Origin: Cohnella terricola
GTDB lineage: Bacteria; Bacillota; Bacilli; Paenibacillales; Paenibacillaceae
Direction: 5' to 3'
DNA: 64,000 bases
Assembly: GCF_007786475.1 (NCBI RefSeq)
Contig: NZ_VNJJ01000011.1
Location: forward strand, 1 to 64,000
Shown: piece by piece, positions 1-6,581 of the stretch
Layout of the letters: each line of letters opens with the position of its first letter
How positions within the stretch are numbered: the first letter of the stretch is position 1
The notes under the pieces: generated by a model
Seen by the model: only the letters and a program-made list of their open reading frames with translations
The model's database searches: none
Told to the model about the DNA's origin: nothing
Translations under genes and position numbers: made by a program

Positions 1-84
1 AAACTCTTCTAGGTTATATGGATAAAAATCACCAATAGGTTTTCCGTTTATGATTTGCTTCAAAGATTCCTCTAATAAATCCAT
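1..84 (-). CDS. Unknown small-protein gene, 5' part only (cassette-like)
   Basis: Only the first 28 codons lie in the window. The ATG at 84-82 is preceded on the minus strand by GCGGAGGAACAAAT, a good ribosome binding site at normal spacing. The peptide begins MDLLEESLKQIINGKPIGDF, and I do not recognise it. The gene is AT-rich compared with the core genes further right. It follows the palindromic 113-299 element by about 29 bases and has the same orientation as the recombinase and the 294-782 gene. This fits the next cassette in an integron-like array. Function unknown. Confidence 0.6.
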   Translation of the reverse strand, partial: MDLLEESLKQIINGKPIGDFYPYNLEEF

Positions 85-112
85 ATTTGTTCCTCCGCTC
101 TTGGAGAATTTC

Positions 113-299
113 GTCTAACGTTCCCGTATTCACGACGTTCAACTCCCTTAAGCCCAAAGGGCGGCCGCGATGCGGTTAGGGAGTTGGATGTGTCCGGCTG
201 CTTTCACTTCCCTGTATCTGAGATTACTCCAATCGAATCCTCTTCAACTTCTGTCCGGACCGAGGGGCTAAGCCCCGATGCGTGAATATGGTGTTAGCT
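113..299 (-). other. attC-like palindromic element between two small genes
   Basis: This 187-bp element has complementary ends built in two boxes. On the plus strand GTCTAAC (113-119) and GTATTCACG (126-134) face CGTGAATAT (281-289) and GTTAGCT (293-299), with unpaired spacers of 6 and 3 bases. Read on the minus strand, in gene direction, the distal end is GTTAGAC, an exact match to the integron R' consensus GTTRRRY. The proximal end is AGCTAAC, one mismatch from the R'' consensus RYYYAAC. Inside are further stems: CAACTCCCT (140-148) with AGGGAGTTG (178-186), GCCCAAAGGGC (152-162), GTCCGGAC (253-260) and GGGGCTAAGCCCC (264-276). The stop codon of the 294-782 gene lies inside the proximal box, as in integron cassettes. 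It is longer than typical attC sites. Only one copy is visible, so the assignment is inference. Confidence 0.5.
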
Positions 300-782
300 G
301 ATGTCGTGCCATCTTCGAATACGCTTTACAATCATTCTTCTAAAAATAAGTTTTATTAATGCTTCTGAATGTAATGTGATTTCATGTTGTAAGTATGTGT
401 TATCAATTGAAGTTATTTCATCATATGCCCATTCTTCCAGTCCCCTTCTATCCTCCAATTCCAAATAATAATCATCAGCTTCATCTGATCTGTAAATCTT
501 CTTCTTGCCACTAAAAGAAAGATCTAATTGATTGATCCCGCTCCATTGAATCACATATTCATATCCATCAATGTCTTGTATCTTTGCTTCGATACTTGTA
601 GGATCTAATGATCTTCTTAACAATGAGGTATTACTGATATTTAATTCAAGCACTCTCGCATCATGAAAAGAATGATTACTTATAACATTAAAAGTGTCTT
701 TAGAAAATCTATTAGATAAAGATCGTAACTGTTTCCAGTACCCATCAATATCCCAATGTTCATCTGAGATAAAATACTTCAT
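294..782 (-). CDS. Hypothetical protein, 162 aa, cassette-borne
   Basis: The protein starts MKYFISDEHWDIDGYWKQLR and contains a central SFHDARVLEL segment. Phe-His-Asp-Ala-Arg motifs of this type occur in small uncharacterised proteins of the DUF4085/immunity-like kind, but I cannot assign a family. It has no signal peptide or membrane segment. The C-terminus is basic (IFRRMIVKRIRRWHDIS). Codon use is clearly AT-richer than in the core genes from 6 kb onward, which suggests transfer. The start ATG overlaps by four bases (ATGA) the stop of a short upstream frame at 779-853. The gene is flanked by inverted 9-mers, GTTAGCTGA at 293-301 and TCAGCTAAC at 816-824, and ends inside the attC-like element. 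Function unknown. Confidence 0.75.
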   Translation of the reverse strand: MKYFISDEHWDIDGYWKQLRSLSNRFSKDTFNVISNHSFHDARVLELNISNTSLLRRSLDPTSIEAKIQDIDGYEYVIQWSGINQLDLSFSGKKKIYRSDEADDYYLELEDRRGLEEWAYDEITSIDNTYLQHEITLHSEALIKLIFRRMIVKRIRRWHDIS

Positions 783-853
783 TGAATCACCTCAATAATT
801 AGCTCTTGCATGATTTCAGCTAACTTCTCTTCTGCGAACTTCGCTAAACCATC
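779..853 (-). pseudogene. Possible truncated ORF coupled to the 162-aa gene
   Basis: Reading minus-strand codons upstream of the 162-aa gene gives 24 sense codons (DGLAKFAEEKLAEIMQELII followed by EVIQ) ending in a TGA that overlaps the next ATG. The composition is that of a coding amphipathic helix. There is no good start codon at its 5' end; an internal ATG would leave only 10 codons. The frame opens immediately after a TAG within GGTTAGG, the candidate recombination junction. It could be the C-terminal remnant of a gene cut by recombination, or a short leader peptide. Low certainty. Confidence 0.35.
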
Positions 854-868
854 CTAACCATCGTTATC
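851..868 (-). other. Candidate attachment site next to the recombinase (attI-like)
   Basis: On the minus strand this reads GATAACGATGGTTAGGAT: an inverted TAAC/GTTA pair around GATG, including GTTAGGA, one mismatch from the integron core GTTRRRY. It lies about 65 bases beyond the recombinase stop codon and before the first cassette-like gene, where an integrase-proximal site would be expected. The match is short and could be chance. Confidence 0.3.
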
Positions 869-932
869 TCGGAATTTCGCGAATGCCCGATTTTTCGAGC
901 AATTTACCGAATCATTTCTCCCGCTGACACGT

Positions 933-2090
933 CTATTCCTCATACTGCTGAGATCCCCGGCTTTTGCCCATAATCCGGTCCAATGGGCTGACGATTCTTC
1001 GCGCATCCATGGCTGCGACGTGGGTGTAGATTTCGGTGGTTTGAATGCTCTTGTGGCCCAACAACTCTTGTATGTAGCGAATGTCTACTCCGTCTTCCAA
1101 GAGATGTGTGGCGAACGAATGCCGCAAAGAGTGCACGCTCACATTCTTCACGATATGCGCCGCTCGTGCTGCCTGCTCGAATACCTTTTGCACGGTGCGT
1201 TCTGTCAGATGTCGGGATGAGTCTTGCCCGGGAAAAAGCCAACCGCTTGGTTCATATGTCCGCATATATTGATCGACCATTTCTAACGCCGCGTCGGACA
1301 AAACGGTTATGCGGTCCTTTCTGCCTTTAGCCTGTCGAACGTGAAGTGTTTTGCGCGCGCGGTCAAGGTCAGTGATTCGGAGACGTACGATTTCGCCGAC
1401 CCGCAGTCCGGATGAGTAAGCAAGATACAGGATCGCCCGATGCTTGCGATTGTCCACGGCTGACAGCAGCCGCACCACCTCGCTCGAAGCGAGCACGTTG
1501 GGAAGCTTTCGCACCTTCTTGGGGCGGACATATGGAAAGCTCCCTTCCAACATCCCGCACACCGTCACCAAGTAGAACTTGACCGCACTAATCGCTTGAT
1601 TGACATAAGCGTGGGAGAGTCCCTGCTCCAGCAGCCGGTGGCTGAAAGCCGGAACCAAATCCAGCGTCGACGCGCCAAGGTTCGCCTCATAGAAACGATA
1701 AAACCGCTCAACATGTCCGCGATAAGCGCGGATCGTTTTCACGCTATAACCTCTGACTTTCAATTCGAAAACGAGTTTGCTTTCGACGAACGTTCCCCAC
1801 TTGGATGTTTCGAATTCCACGCGCTCTACACCGGCTTGGCTTCCGTCTGCCGCCGATTCAGTCAATATATAACACTCTTCTCGCAAATCCGCGGTCACCC
1901 GGATAGACGCATCCTCGAACAGTTCTATGAATCTCTCCACATGCTTTAACGTGTACGGAAACGTCCAAACCCGCAGCTTAGTATCCCAGCGGCTCTGCGG
2001 AAACTTCCTTAGCCGATTCCACCACTCCGGATGATACGGCAACCGAACCTCAAGTTCCCTCTCGTTCTTTTTCATCAATTCCAATTCCAT
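933..2090 (-). CDS. Tyrosine recombinase/integrase with N-terminal extension
   Basis: A 385-aa site-specific recombinase. The catalytic set is complete: Arg230 (SSGLRVGE), Lys255 (QAKGRKDR), His320 and Arg323 (HSLRHSFATHLL), His346 (LLGHKSIQTT) and nucleophile Tyr355 (EIYTH). A SAM-like core-binding domain spans about 98-185. Residues about 15-65 form an extra module (YHPEWW, RWDTKLRVWTFPY) reminiscent of the HARP motif of SMARCAL1-type proteins; this resemblance is by eye. The C-terminal half resembles XerD and also IntI (LLEDGVDIRYIQELLGH, and a SPLDRI tail like the IntI SPLD end). I do not see the extra loop that marks classical IntI. It is upstream of, and co-oriented with, cassette-like genes and an attC-like palindrome, so a cassette-recombining role is plausible but unproven. 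Confidence 0.85.
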   Translation of the reverse strand: MELELMKKNERELEVRLPYHPEWWNRLRKFPQSRWDTKLRVWTFPYTLKHVERFIELFEDASIRVTADLREECYILTESAADGSQAGVERVEFETSKWGTFVESKLVFELKVRGYSVKTIRAYRGHVERFYRFYEANLGASTLDLVPAFSHRLLEQGLSHAYVNQAISAVKFYLVTVCGMLEGSFPYVRPKKVRKLPNVLASSEVVRLLSAVDNRKHRAILYLAYSSGLRVGEIVRLRITDLDRARKTLHVRQAKGRKDRITVLSDAALEMVDQYMRTYEPSGWLFPGQDSSRHLTERTVQKVFEQAARAAHIVKNVSVHSLRHSFATHLLEDGVDIRYIQELLGHKSIQTTEIYTHVAAMDARRIVSPLDRIMGKSRGSQQYEE

Positions 2091-2140
2091 ACCCGATCAC
2101 TCCCCCTTATTCTATCAGATCAATCCAACATTTGGAAAAC

Positions 2141-2173
2141 AAAAAGAGGCCCTATCCCGCGGATAGAAGCCTC
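2141..2173 (-). terminator. Rho-independent terminator after the ecfA-ecfT fusion gene
   Basis: On the minus strand GAGGC and CTATCC pair with GGATAG and GCCTC around a short loop, followed by TTTTTGTTTT. It lies just downstream of the fusion gene that ends at 2267 and upstream of the recombinase start, separating the biotin uptake operon from the island. Confidence 0.8.
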
Positions 2174-2266
2174 ACGATTCTTTCGGAGCTATATGCCAAT
2201 ATGAAGTTTACCAAAATCTTACCACTTGCCACAGCTGTTGTCTATTATCGTTACTTTTAGTGAAAA

Positions 2267-3976
2267 CTATCGGCTTCCGATCGCCCATAACCCGATTGCC
2301 AGTCCTAGTGAACCTGCCGCTAAAGCGTAATCTCTGCCGCGCCAGCGCATCCGTACCTGGCAAGTCGGTTGCACCGATCCGCCGACTCCCCGGCTCTCCA
2401 ACGCGAGGGCTACCTCGTCGCCCAACCGGAATAACGCAAGCAGAAAAGGGATCGCGGTGTCCCGCAGCCTTCTGCCCATTGCAGCCGGGTTGCGTGACAC
2501 CGATTTCCCTCGAGCCCGGATGATTTTCGCAAACCGTTCCCACAATTCGAGCAGCACCGGCACGAACCTCATGATAAGTGCAACCGTTAATATCATTCTT
2601 TGCGCCCATACGGGAGACCTTCCCCGAATCGAAGTTAACTGCTCAAGAGATCTTCTTAGCGATAATGGGGACATCACAAGCGGGATCGCCAAGCCAATCA
2701 GCAAGATCAGCATCGTCCGTGAGAACGGGAATAACGTCGCTGCGAAAGCTTCTCCGCGAACGTTCCACTCCCCGCTTGCTCCCCAGGCGAAGATTGCCGA
2801 CGTCGCGACTGAGAAGATCGCATAGTTCACGATCACCACGCGCCATCGCCGAAGCGATACGTTGCCCGCGCCGAGCAGCGCGGCGACAATCGCCGCCCCG
2901 ATCAGAATGCCGATCCAATCCCCAAGCCGATAGATGCCAACCGACAAAAGAATATACGCCAGCCATACTGAACGAGGGTCGAACCCCGACAATCGATGTC
3001 GCACACCCTGCCTAATTCGTGGAGCTATCTCCTTCCCTAACGGCGACAGTGCACCTTGCCCTTCCGGCAGCACTTCGACCACTTCTGTCTCATCTCGAAC
3101 CGGCCAAGCCTCCGCAGCTTCCTTCGGATGCCAGAGCAGTTCCGCCGGCACGCCATTCCGCCATAAATGGTGCACCGTCCTCAGCCACTCAGACACACGC
3201 ATTCCCGCTTCCGTCAGTAGCTCCGGCTTCTCGATCAACTGTTCGCGTGCGCACAGCACGATCGAGCCGCTCGGCTTCAGCAGCATCACCTGATCCGCAA
3301 GCGGCAAGGCCCAATCCGAGTCGTGCGAGACGAGGACAACTCCCGTACCTTCCGAGCGCATCCGGCTCAATTGATCCGCTATCGTCTCATGTCCCGCTCC
3401 ATCCAGTCCCGCGGTCGGCTCATCCAGAAAAAGCCATGGAGCCGGAGCCGCGAACGCCGCGGCAAGCGCCATCCTTCGGCGTTCCCCGCCGCTCATCAAG
3501 TACGGATCCCGCTCCAGCCAACCTTCATCCCATCCGATCGCGCGAAGTGCAAACTCCGACCGCTGCTCCCGTTCTTTCACCGACAGTCCGTACGGACGCA
3601 TGGAATACTCAAGCTCGTCCCGAACGGTTCTCGCGAACAGCGCTTCTTCCGGAGCCTGGCTGGCGTAGCTATAATTCAGGAGCGCTTTCGCGTTCGGCCT
3701 TGCCCCGGCTTTTCCCGATTTGCGGCGTTTCCATATTTCCACAGCGCCGAAGCTCACCTGCAAATCTTCCGGGGGACGAAGACCTGCCATCTTCTCGAGC
3801 AGAGTCGACTTGCCGGCCCCGTTCGCCCCTATGAGCAACGTGATCGTTCCCGGCGCAAGCGTCAATCCGTCCGAGCGATCGGCTTGCCTATTCTCATCCG
3901 AACGACGCCACCGCACTCCATCGATTCGAAGCGCGAACCGCTTCGGCTCATTTTGCCGCGATGTTGTTGTTTCCAT
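2267..3976 (-). CDS. ECF transporter ATPase fused to EcfT-type membrane protein
   Basis: A 569-aa fusion of two energy-coupling-factor subunits normally encoded separately. Residues about 10-260 are an ABC ATPase: Walker A GANGAGKST, signature MSGGERRR, Walker B WLFLDEPT, and a switch His in LVSHDSD. From about 330 to the end there is a polytopic EcfT/CbiQ-like domain with several hydrophobic helices and the coupling motif RARGKSV, plus a second ESRGVG motif. The gene overlaps the upstream ecfA-like gene by 29 bases. Divergently placed bioY supplies the substrate-binding S component, so the three genes together would make a biotin ECF transporter. The fusion leaves no stop or frameshift between domains. 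High certainty on domains, moderate on biotin specificity. Confidence 0.9.
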   Translation of the reverse strand: METTTSRQNEPKRFALRIDGVRWRRSDENRQADRSDGLTLAPGTITLLIGANGAGKSTLLEKMAGLRPPEDLQVSFGAVEIWKRRKSGKAGARPNAKALLNYSYASQAPEEALFARTVRDELEYSMRPYGLSVKEREQRSEFALRAIGWDEGWLERDPYLMSGGERRRMALAAAFAAPAPWLFLDEPTAGLDGAGHETIADQLSRMRSEGTGVVLVSHDSDWALPLADQVMLLKPSGSIVLCAREQLIEKPELLTEAGMRVSEWLRTVHHLWRNGVPAELLWHPKEAAEAWPVRDETEVVEVLPEGQGALSPLGKEIAPRIRQGVRHRLSGFDPRSVWLAYILLSVGIYRLGDWIGILIGAAIVAALLGAGNVSLRRWRVVIVNYAIFSVATSAIFAWGASGEWNVRGEAFAATLFPFSRTMLILLIGLAIPLVMSPLSLRRSLEQLTSIRGRSPVWAQRMILTVALIMRFVPVLLELWERFAKIIRARGKSVSRNPAAMGRRLRDTAIPFLLALFRLGDEVALALESRGVGGSVQPTCQVRMRWRGRDYALAAGSLGLAIGLWAIGSR

Positions 3977-4814
3977 GACTTACGTTCCCCCAGTTTTCTA
4001 GCCACTCCCGCTCCGTCATCGGCAACGGATCGCTTAGCTTCCCCATACGTCTGAGCTCCAACGCAAGCTCCGTTAAATACGGCAATCGAAGCCCTGCCCT
4101 GAGGCAAGGGGATACCGGCAAAGCGGCTGAGCCGTACATGAACTCCCGACCGCCGCCGTCGTAGATCACCCAGCCTTCTCCGATCGCGACAACGCGATCC
4201 TCCGGCCCGACCTCGTCCAGCCGCTGCGTCACCCATACGACCGACGTACCTTTGCCATGAATCTCCCGAACCGCCCGCAGAACGATGTCCCGATGTTCCT
4301 CATCGAGCATCGACGTCGCTTCGTCCAGAACGAGAAGCGGAGCGGCGCAGGCCGTCGCCGCCGCGATCGCGGCTAGCTGCTGCTGACCACCCGACAACCG
4401 CTCCCACGGTTCGTCCGCAAGCGGCGCCAAACCTACTCTATGTAAAGCTTCTTCCGCAGTACTTTTCATTTCACTCGCCGGTATTCCCCGCCACTCCAGG
4501 GCGAACCCCATTTCCTCGCGCGGCGTCTCCCCGAACAATTGCGCTTTCGGCTGCTGAAGCACGATCGGACAGGCTCCTTCCCCGGCAAACCCGCGTCGAA
4601 CGATCCCCTCCATCGCCTCCGGCACAAGCCCGGCGAGCAATCTGGCAAGCGTGGATTTACCGCTCCCGTTCACCCCGACGACGGTTAACCATTCACCCGG
4701 CGCCACGGACAAACTCGTTTCTTTTAATCTCGCGGCATGCTCGCCCGATTCGCTGTTTCCATATACCGTTACGCGGTCAAGCAGCATCGGTTCCATCGAC
4801 GCGTGCGGACTCAT
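3948..4814 (-). CDS. ECF transporter ATP-binding protein (EcfA)
   Basis: A 288-aa ABC ATPase that would pair with the ATPase half of the downstream fusion to energise ECF-type vitamin uptake at the membrane. It shows Walker A GVNGSGKST, signature LSGGQQQLAAIAAA, Walker B LLVLDEATSMLDEE, and the C-terminal helical extension usual in EcfA. The ATG at 4814 follows AGAGGG on the minus strand. It is divergent from bioY across a 94-bp intergenic region with a BirA-type operator, so both directions could respond to biotin. The EcfA1/EcfA2 assignment cannot be settled by eye. Confidence 0.88.
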   Translation of the reverse strand: MSPHASMEPMLLDRVTVYGNSESGEHAARLKETSLSVAPGEWLTVVGVNGSGKSTLARLLAGLVPEAMEGIVRRGFAGEGACPIVLQQPKAQLFGETPREEMGFALEWRGIPASEMKSTAEEALHRVGLAPLADEPWERLSGGQQQLAAIAAATACAAPLLVLDEATSMLDEEHRDIVLRAVREIHGKGTSVVWVTQRLDEVGPEDRVVAIGEGWVIYDGGGREFMYGSAALPVSPCLRAGLRLPYLTELALELRRMGKLSDPLPMTEREWLENWGNVSHGNNNIAAK

Positions 4815-4852
4815 TTTATAAAATCCCTCTTTTCAATCGGACTTTCCCATGC

Positions 4853-4896
4853 TACAATCTCAATTGTTAACCACGAGAACAAATACAGGTTAACAT
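4853..4896 (+). promoter_or_regulatory. BirA-type biotin operator and promoter of bioY
   Basis: TTGTTAACC (4864-4872), a 15-base spacer and GGTTAACAT (4888-4896) match the BirA operator pattern of Firmicutes, TTGTTAACC-N15-GGTTAACA. A -10-like TACAAT sits at 4853-4858, so the operator would cover the transcription start. A ribosome binding site AGGAGG (4899-4904) follows, ahead of the bioY ATG at 4915. Biotinyl-AMP-loaded BirA would repress when biotin is plentiful. Confidence 0.88.
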
Positions 4897-4914
4897 TCAG
4901 GAGGCCTTTTGACA

Positions 4915-5556
4915 ATGTCCAATTCAGCAACGCCAGCATCAAACCAACCCGCGATCAAAGCAAACAACCAGTGGATCAGAGGAATCGTCTTCACTGCGCT
5001 GTTCGGGGCGCTCTTCATCGCCGGAAGCTTCATCAAAATCAACCTCGGCTTTACGCCGGTACCGATTTCCCTGCAACCCTTCGCCGTTATGCTTGCAGGC
5101 GGACTGCTCGGAGCCGTTTACGGATTCTGGAGCATTTTCCTCGTCGTCGCTTTAACCGCTATAGGCCTTCCTCTGATGAACGGCTCTGGCGGAATCGCCC
5201 AGATCACCGGACCGACGGGCGGATTTATTTGGATGTTCCCCGTCTCCGCGTTTCTGATCGGCTGGGTGACCGACCTGATCTATGCACAATCGAAAAAAAT
5301 AAGCCTCATCCGCCAAATCTGGCTGCTTGTCGCGATCTTCGTATTCGGTGCATTGCTCCTCTATGTATCCGGTGTTCCTTGGCTGGCGCATGTCGTGGAC
5401 AGCGAGAAATACAACACTTTCTCCGGGGCGCTTAAAGCAGGCATGTATCCCTTCTTACCAGGTGACGCGATCAAAGCCGTCGCGGCCACGCTTGTCATTC
5501 TATCCTTGAAGCCTGTACTTCCGGCTATACGTCCGGCGGGCAAACGTCGTTCATAA
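4915..5556 (+). CDS. bioY: BioY, biotin ECF transporter substrate-binding subunit
   Basis: A membrane protein of about 213 aa with some six hydrophobic segments. BioY-family features include INLGFTPVPISLQPFAVMLA near residues 38-57 and GPTGGFIWMFPVSAF in the middle. It binds biotin and works with EcfA/EcfT. The ATG at 4915 is chosen because AGGAGG lies 10 bases upstream. It is divergent from the ecfA genes, preceded by a BirA operator and followed by a strong terminator, so it is a single-gene, biotin-repressed unit. Confidence 0.95.
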   Translation: MSNSATPASNQPAIKANNQWIRGIVFTALFGALFIAGSFIKINLGFTPVPISLQPFAVMLAGGLLGAVYGFWSIFLVVALTAIGLPLMNGSGGIAQITGPTGGFIWMFPVSAFLIGWVTDLIYAQSKKISLIRQIWLLVAIFVFGALLLYVSGVPWLAHVVDSEKYNTFSGALKAGMYPFLPGDAIKAVAATLVILSLKPVLPAIRPAGKRRS

Positions 5557-5576
5557 TCCCGCTCTTCATCAACATG

Positions 5577-5605
5577 GGACTCCTTCGAAGAAGGAGTCTT
5601 TTTTT
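5577..5605 (+). terminator. Terminator after bioY
   Basis: GGACTCCTTC and GAAGGAGTC form a near-perfect stem followed by a run of T on the plus strand, 20 bases after the bioY stop. Confidence 0.9.
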
Positions 5606-5699
5606 CGTCCATGGGACGAAGGTACAAACATGCTTCCGCTGACATTCATATTCTAAAGGATTCCATAGTTTGATAGCCCATAGGAAGGGGTCGCTCTTG

Positions 5700-6308
5700 A
5701 TGGCAAGGGGAAGGGTAGATTTATTTATCGCCAAGCTGCCCATGCACACCGTCGTACTGACGCTGAATGGCTTGGATTCGGTCTCCGAGTTGCTTGCCAT
5801 TCCACGCAATGCGCAGATCACGCTGAAACGAGGCAACATCCGCCAAGCCGTTAAACTGGAGTTTCTTGAAGGGCGGGAAAGCTTCGCCGATTTCATGGAG
5901 ATGAATGGCGCCTTGGCCCGGAAGTTTCAGCTTACCCCGCTACGGAGATATCTGCTGATCTATAACCCGCTTGACAGTTCGCTGTCGATCAGCCCGTCAC
6001 CGCTTAGCGAGTCGGCAGTATCTCTTACCCGGAGTACGGCTGGCCCCGGTTCGCTCTCCGTCGGATACGAATTGCTGTCGTATCTAGGCATTCCCGAACG
6101 TCAAGGTACGATGATCAAAGTCCGTTACGGAAGAAATTTGGCCCGATTACGCCTGCACGTTCCCGAGAATTTGTCCGACAATCGTCTTCGACTGCCGGCT
6201 CAGTTAATGAAGAAGTGGCGGCTACCGCCCAAACAGAATCTCGCCTTGCAGTTCGATCAGCGAAATTTCACGCTTGGTCTGGCTCCTCTATCCCTACTAT
6301 CTCGCTAA
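5700..6308 (+). CDS. Uncharacterised protein, possibly YheC/D N-domain-like
   Basis: A 202-aa soluble protein, beginning MARGRVDLFIAKLPMHTVVL. ATG 5700 follows AGGAAGGGG at good spacing; a TTG at 5670 after TAAAGGA is an alternative start. The C-terminal 70 residues (KVRYGRNLARLRL, LRLPAQLMKKWRLP, LALQFDQRNFTLGL) alternate beta strands in a way that recalls the N-terminal barrel of YheC/YheD spore-coat-associated proteins. No ATP-grasp domain follows. The match is by eye and tentative. It is one of only two plus-strand genes in the window, next to bioY. Confidence 0.7.
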   Translation: MARGRVDLFIAKLPMHTVVLTLNGLDSVSELLAIPRNAQITLKRGNIRQAVKLEFLEGRESFADFMEMNGALARKFQLTPLRRYLLIYNPLDSSLSISPSPLSESAVSLTRSTAGPGSLSVGYELLSYLGIPERQGTMIKVRYGRNLARLRLHVPENLSDNRLRLPAQLMKKWRLPPKQNLALQFDQRNFTLGLAPLSLLSR

Positions 6309-6373
6309 CCCGGTAATCGTGCCCTACTTACGGTAAGACAAAGGACCACGCTTCCGCATGGCCCTTCTGGTAT

Positions 6374-6469
6374 TTACTTCGATTTTTTCTTCGCGGCCGA
6401 GCGGCCTTGCTTCTTCGGGTCGTCCGGCTTCGGAGCCCGGGTCTGCGAGTTCGGAATGCCTTCCGTCAT
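6374..6469 (-). CDS. 31-aa basic small protein
   Basis: A short ORF on the minus strand: ATG at 6469, TAA at 6374, preceded by TAAGGAGGACAAGCCG, a strong ribosome binding site at ideal spacing. The peptide opens MTEGIPNSQTRAPKPDD and ends in a Lys/Arg-rich tail (KKQGRSAAKKKSK). It has no hydrophobic segment. It is the last ORF of the miaB-ricA direction. Basic, proline-rich small proteins of this type occur in endospore formers, but I cannot name this one. The good ribosome binding site and clean codon use support expression. Confidence 0.6.
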   Translation of the reverse strand: MTEGIPNSQTRAPKPDDPKKQGRSAAKKKSK

Positions 6470-6482
6470 CGGCTTGTCCTCC

Positions 6483-6581
6483 TTAGGCGATCGGGACTTC
6501 GTATCCCTTGCCCCGCCAGTAGGTTATGAACAAATCCGACCGCTTATGCAGCCTGGCAAACCCGATTCTGGAAGTCCTCGC
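6483..6581 (-). other. Open frame after ricA without a standard start
   Basis: In frame with ricA, directly after its TAA, 31 sense codons follow and end with a TAA that overlaps the ribosome binding site of the 31-aa gene. The C-terminal part (KRSDLFITYWRGKGYEVPIA) reads like real protein. There is no ATG or GTG; the only candidate starts are TTG at 6533 (giving a very short peptide) and CTG at 6551. Possible explanations are stop-codon readthrough from ricA, a non-AUG start, or a gene remnant. Confidence 0.35.

Noticed and set aside
113-299. Rho-independent terminator or insertion-sequence end
   Set aside because: The palindrome has no T-run on either strand, its paired arms are split by spacers, and no transposase or target duplication is seen next to it.
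933-2090. Chromosome-dimer resolution recombinase XerC/XerD
   Set aside because: The N-terminal extension and surrounding AT-rich cassette-like genes do not fit XerC/D, and the housekeeping neighbours of xerC or xerD are absent.
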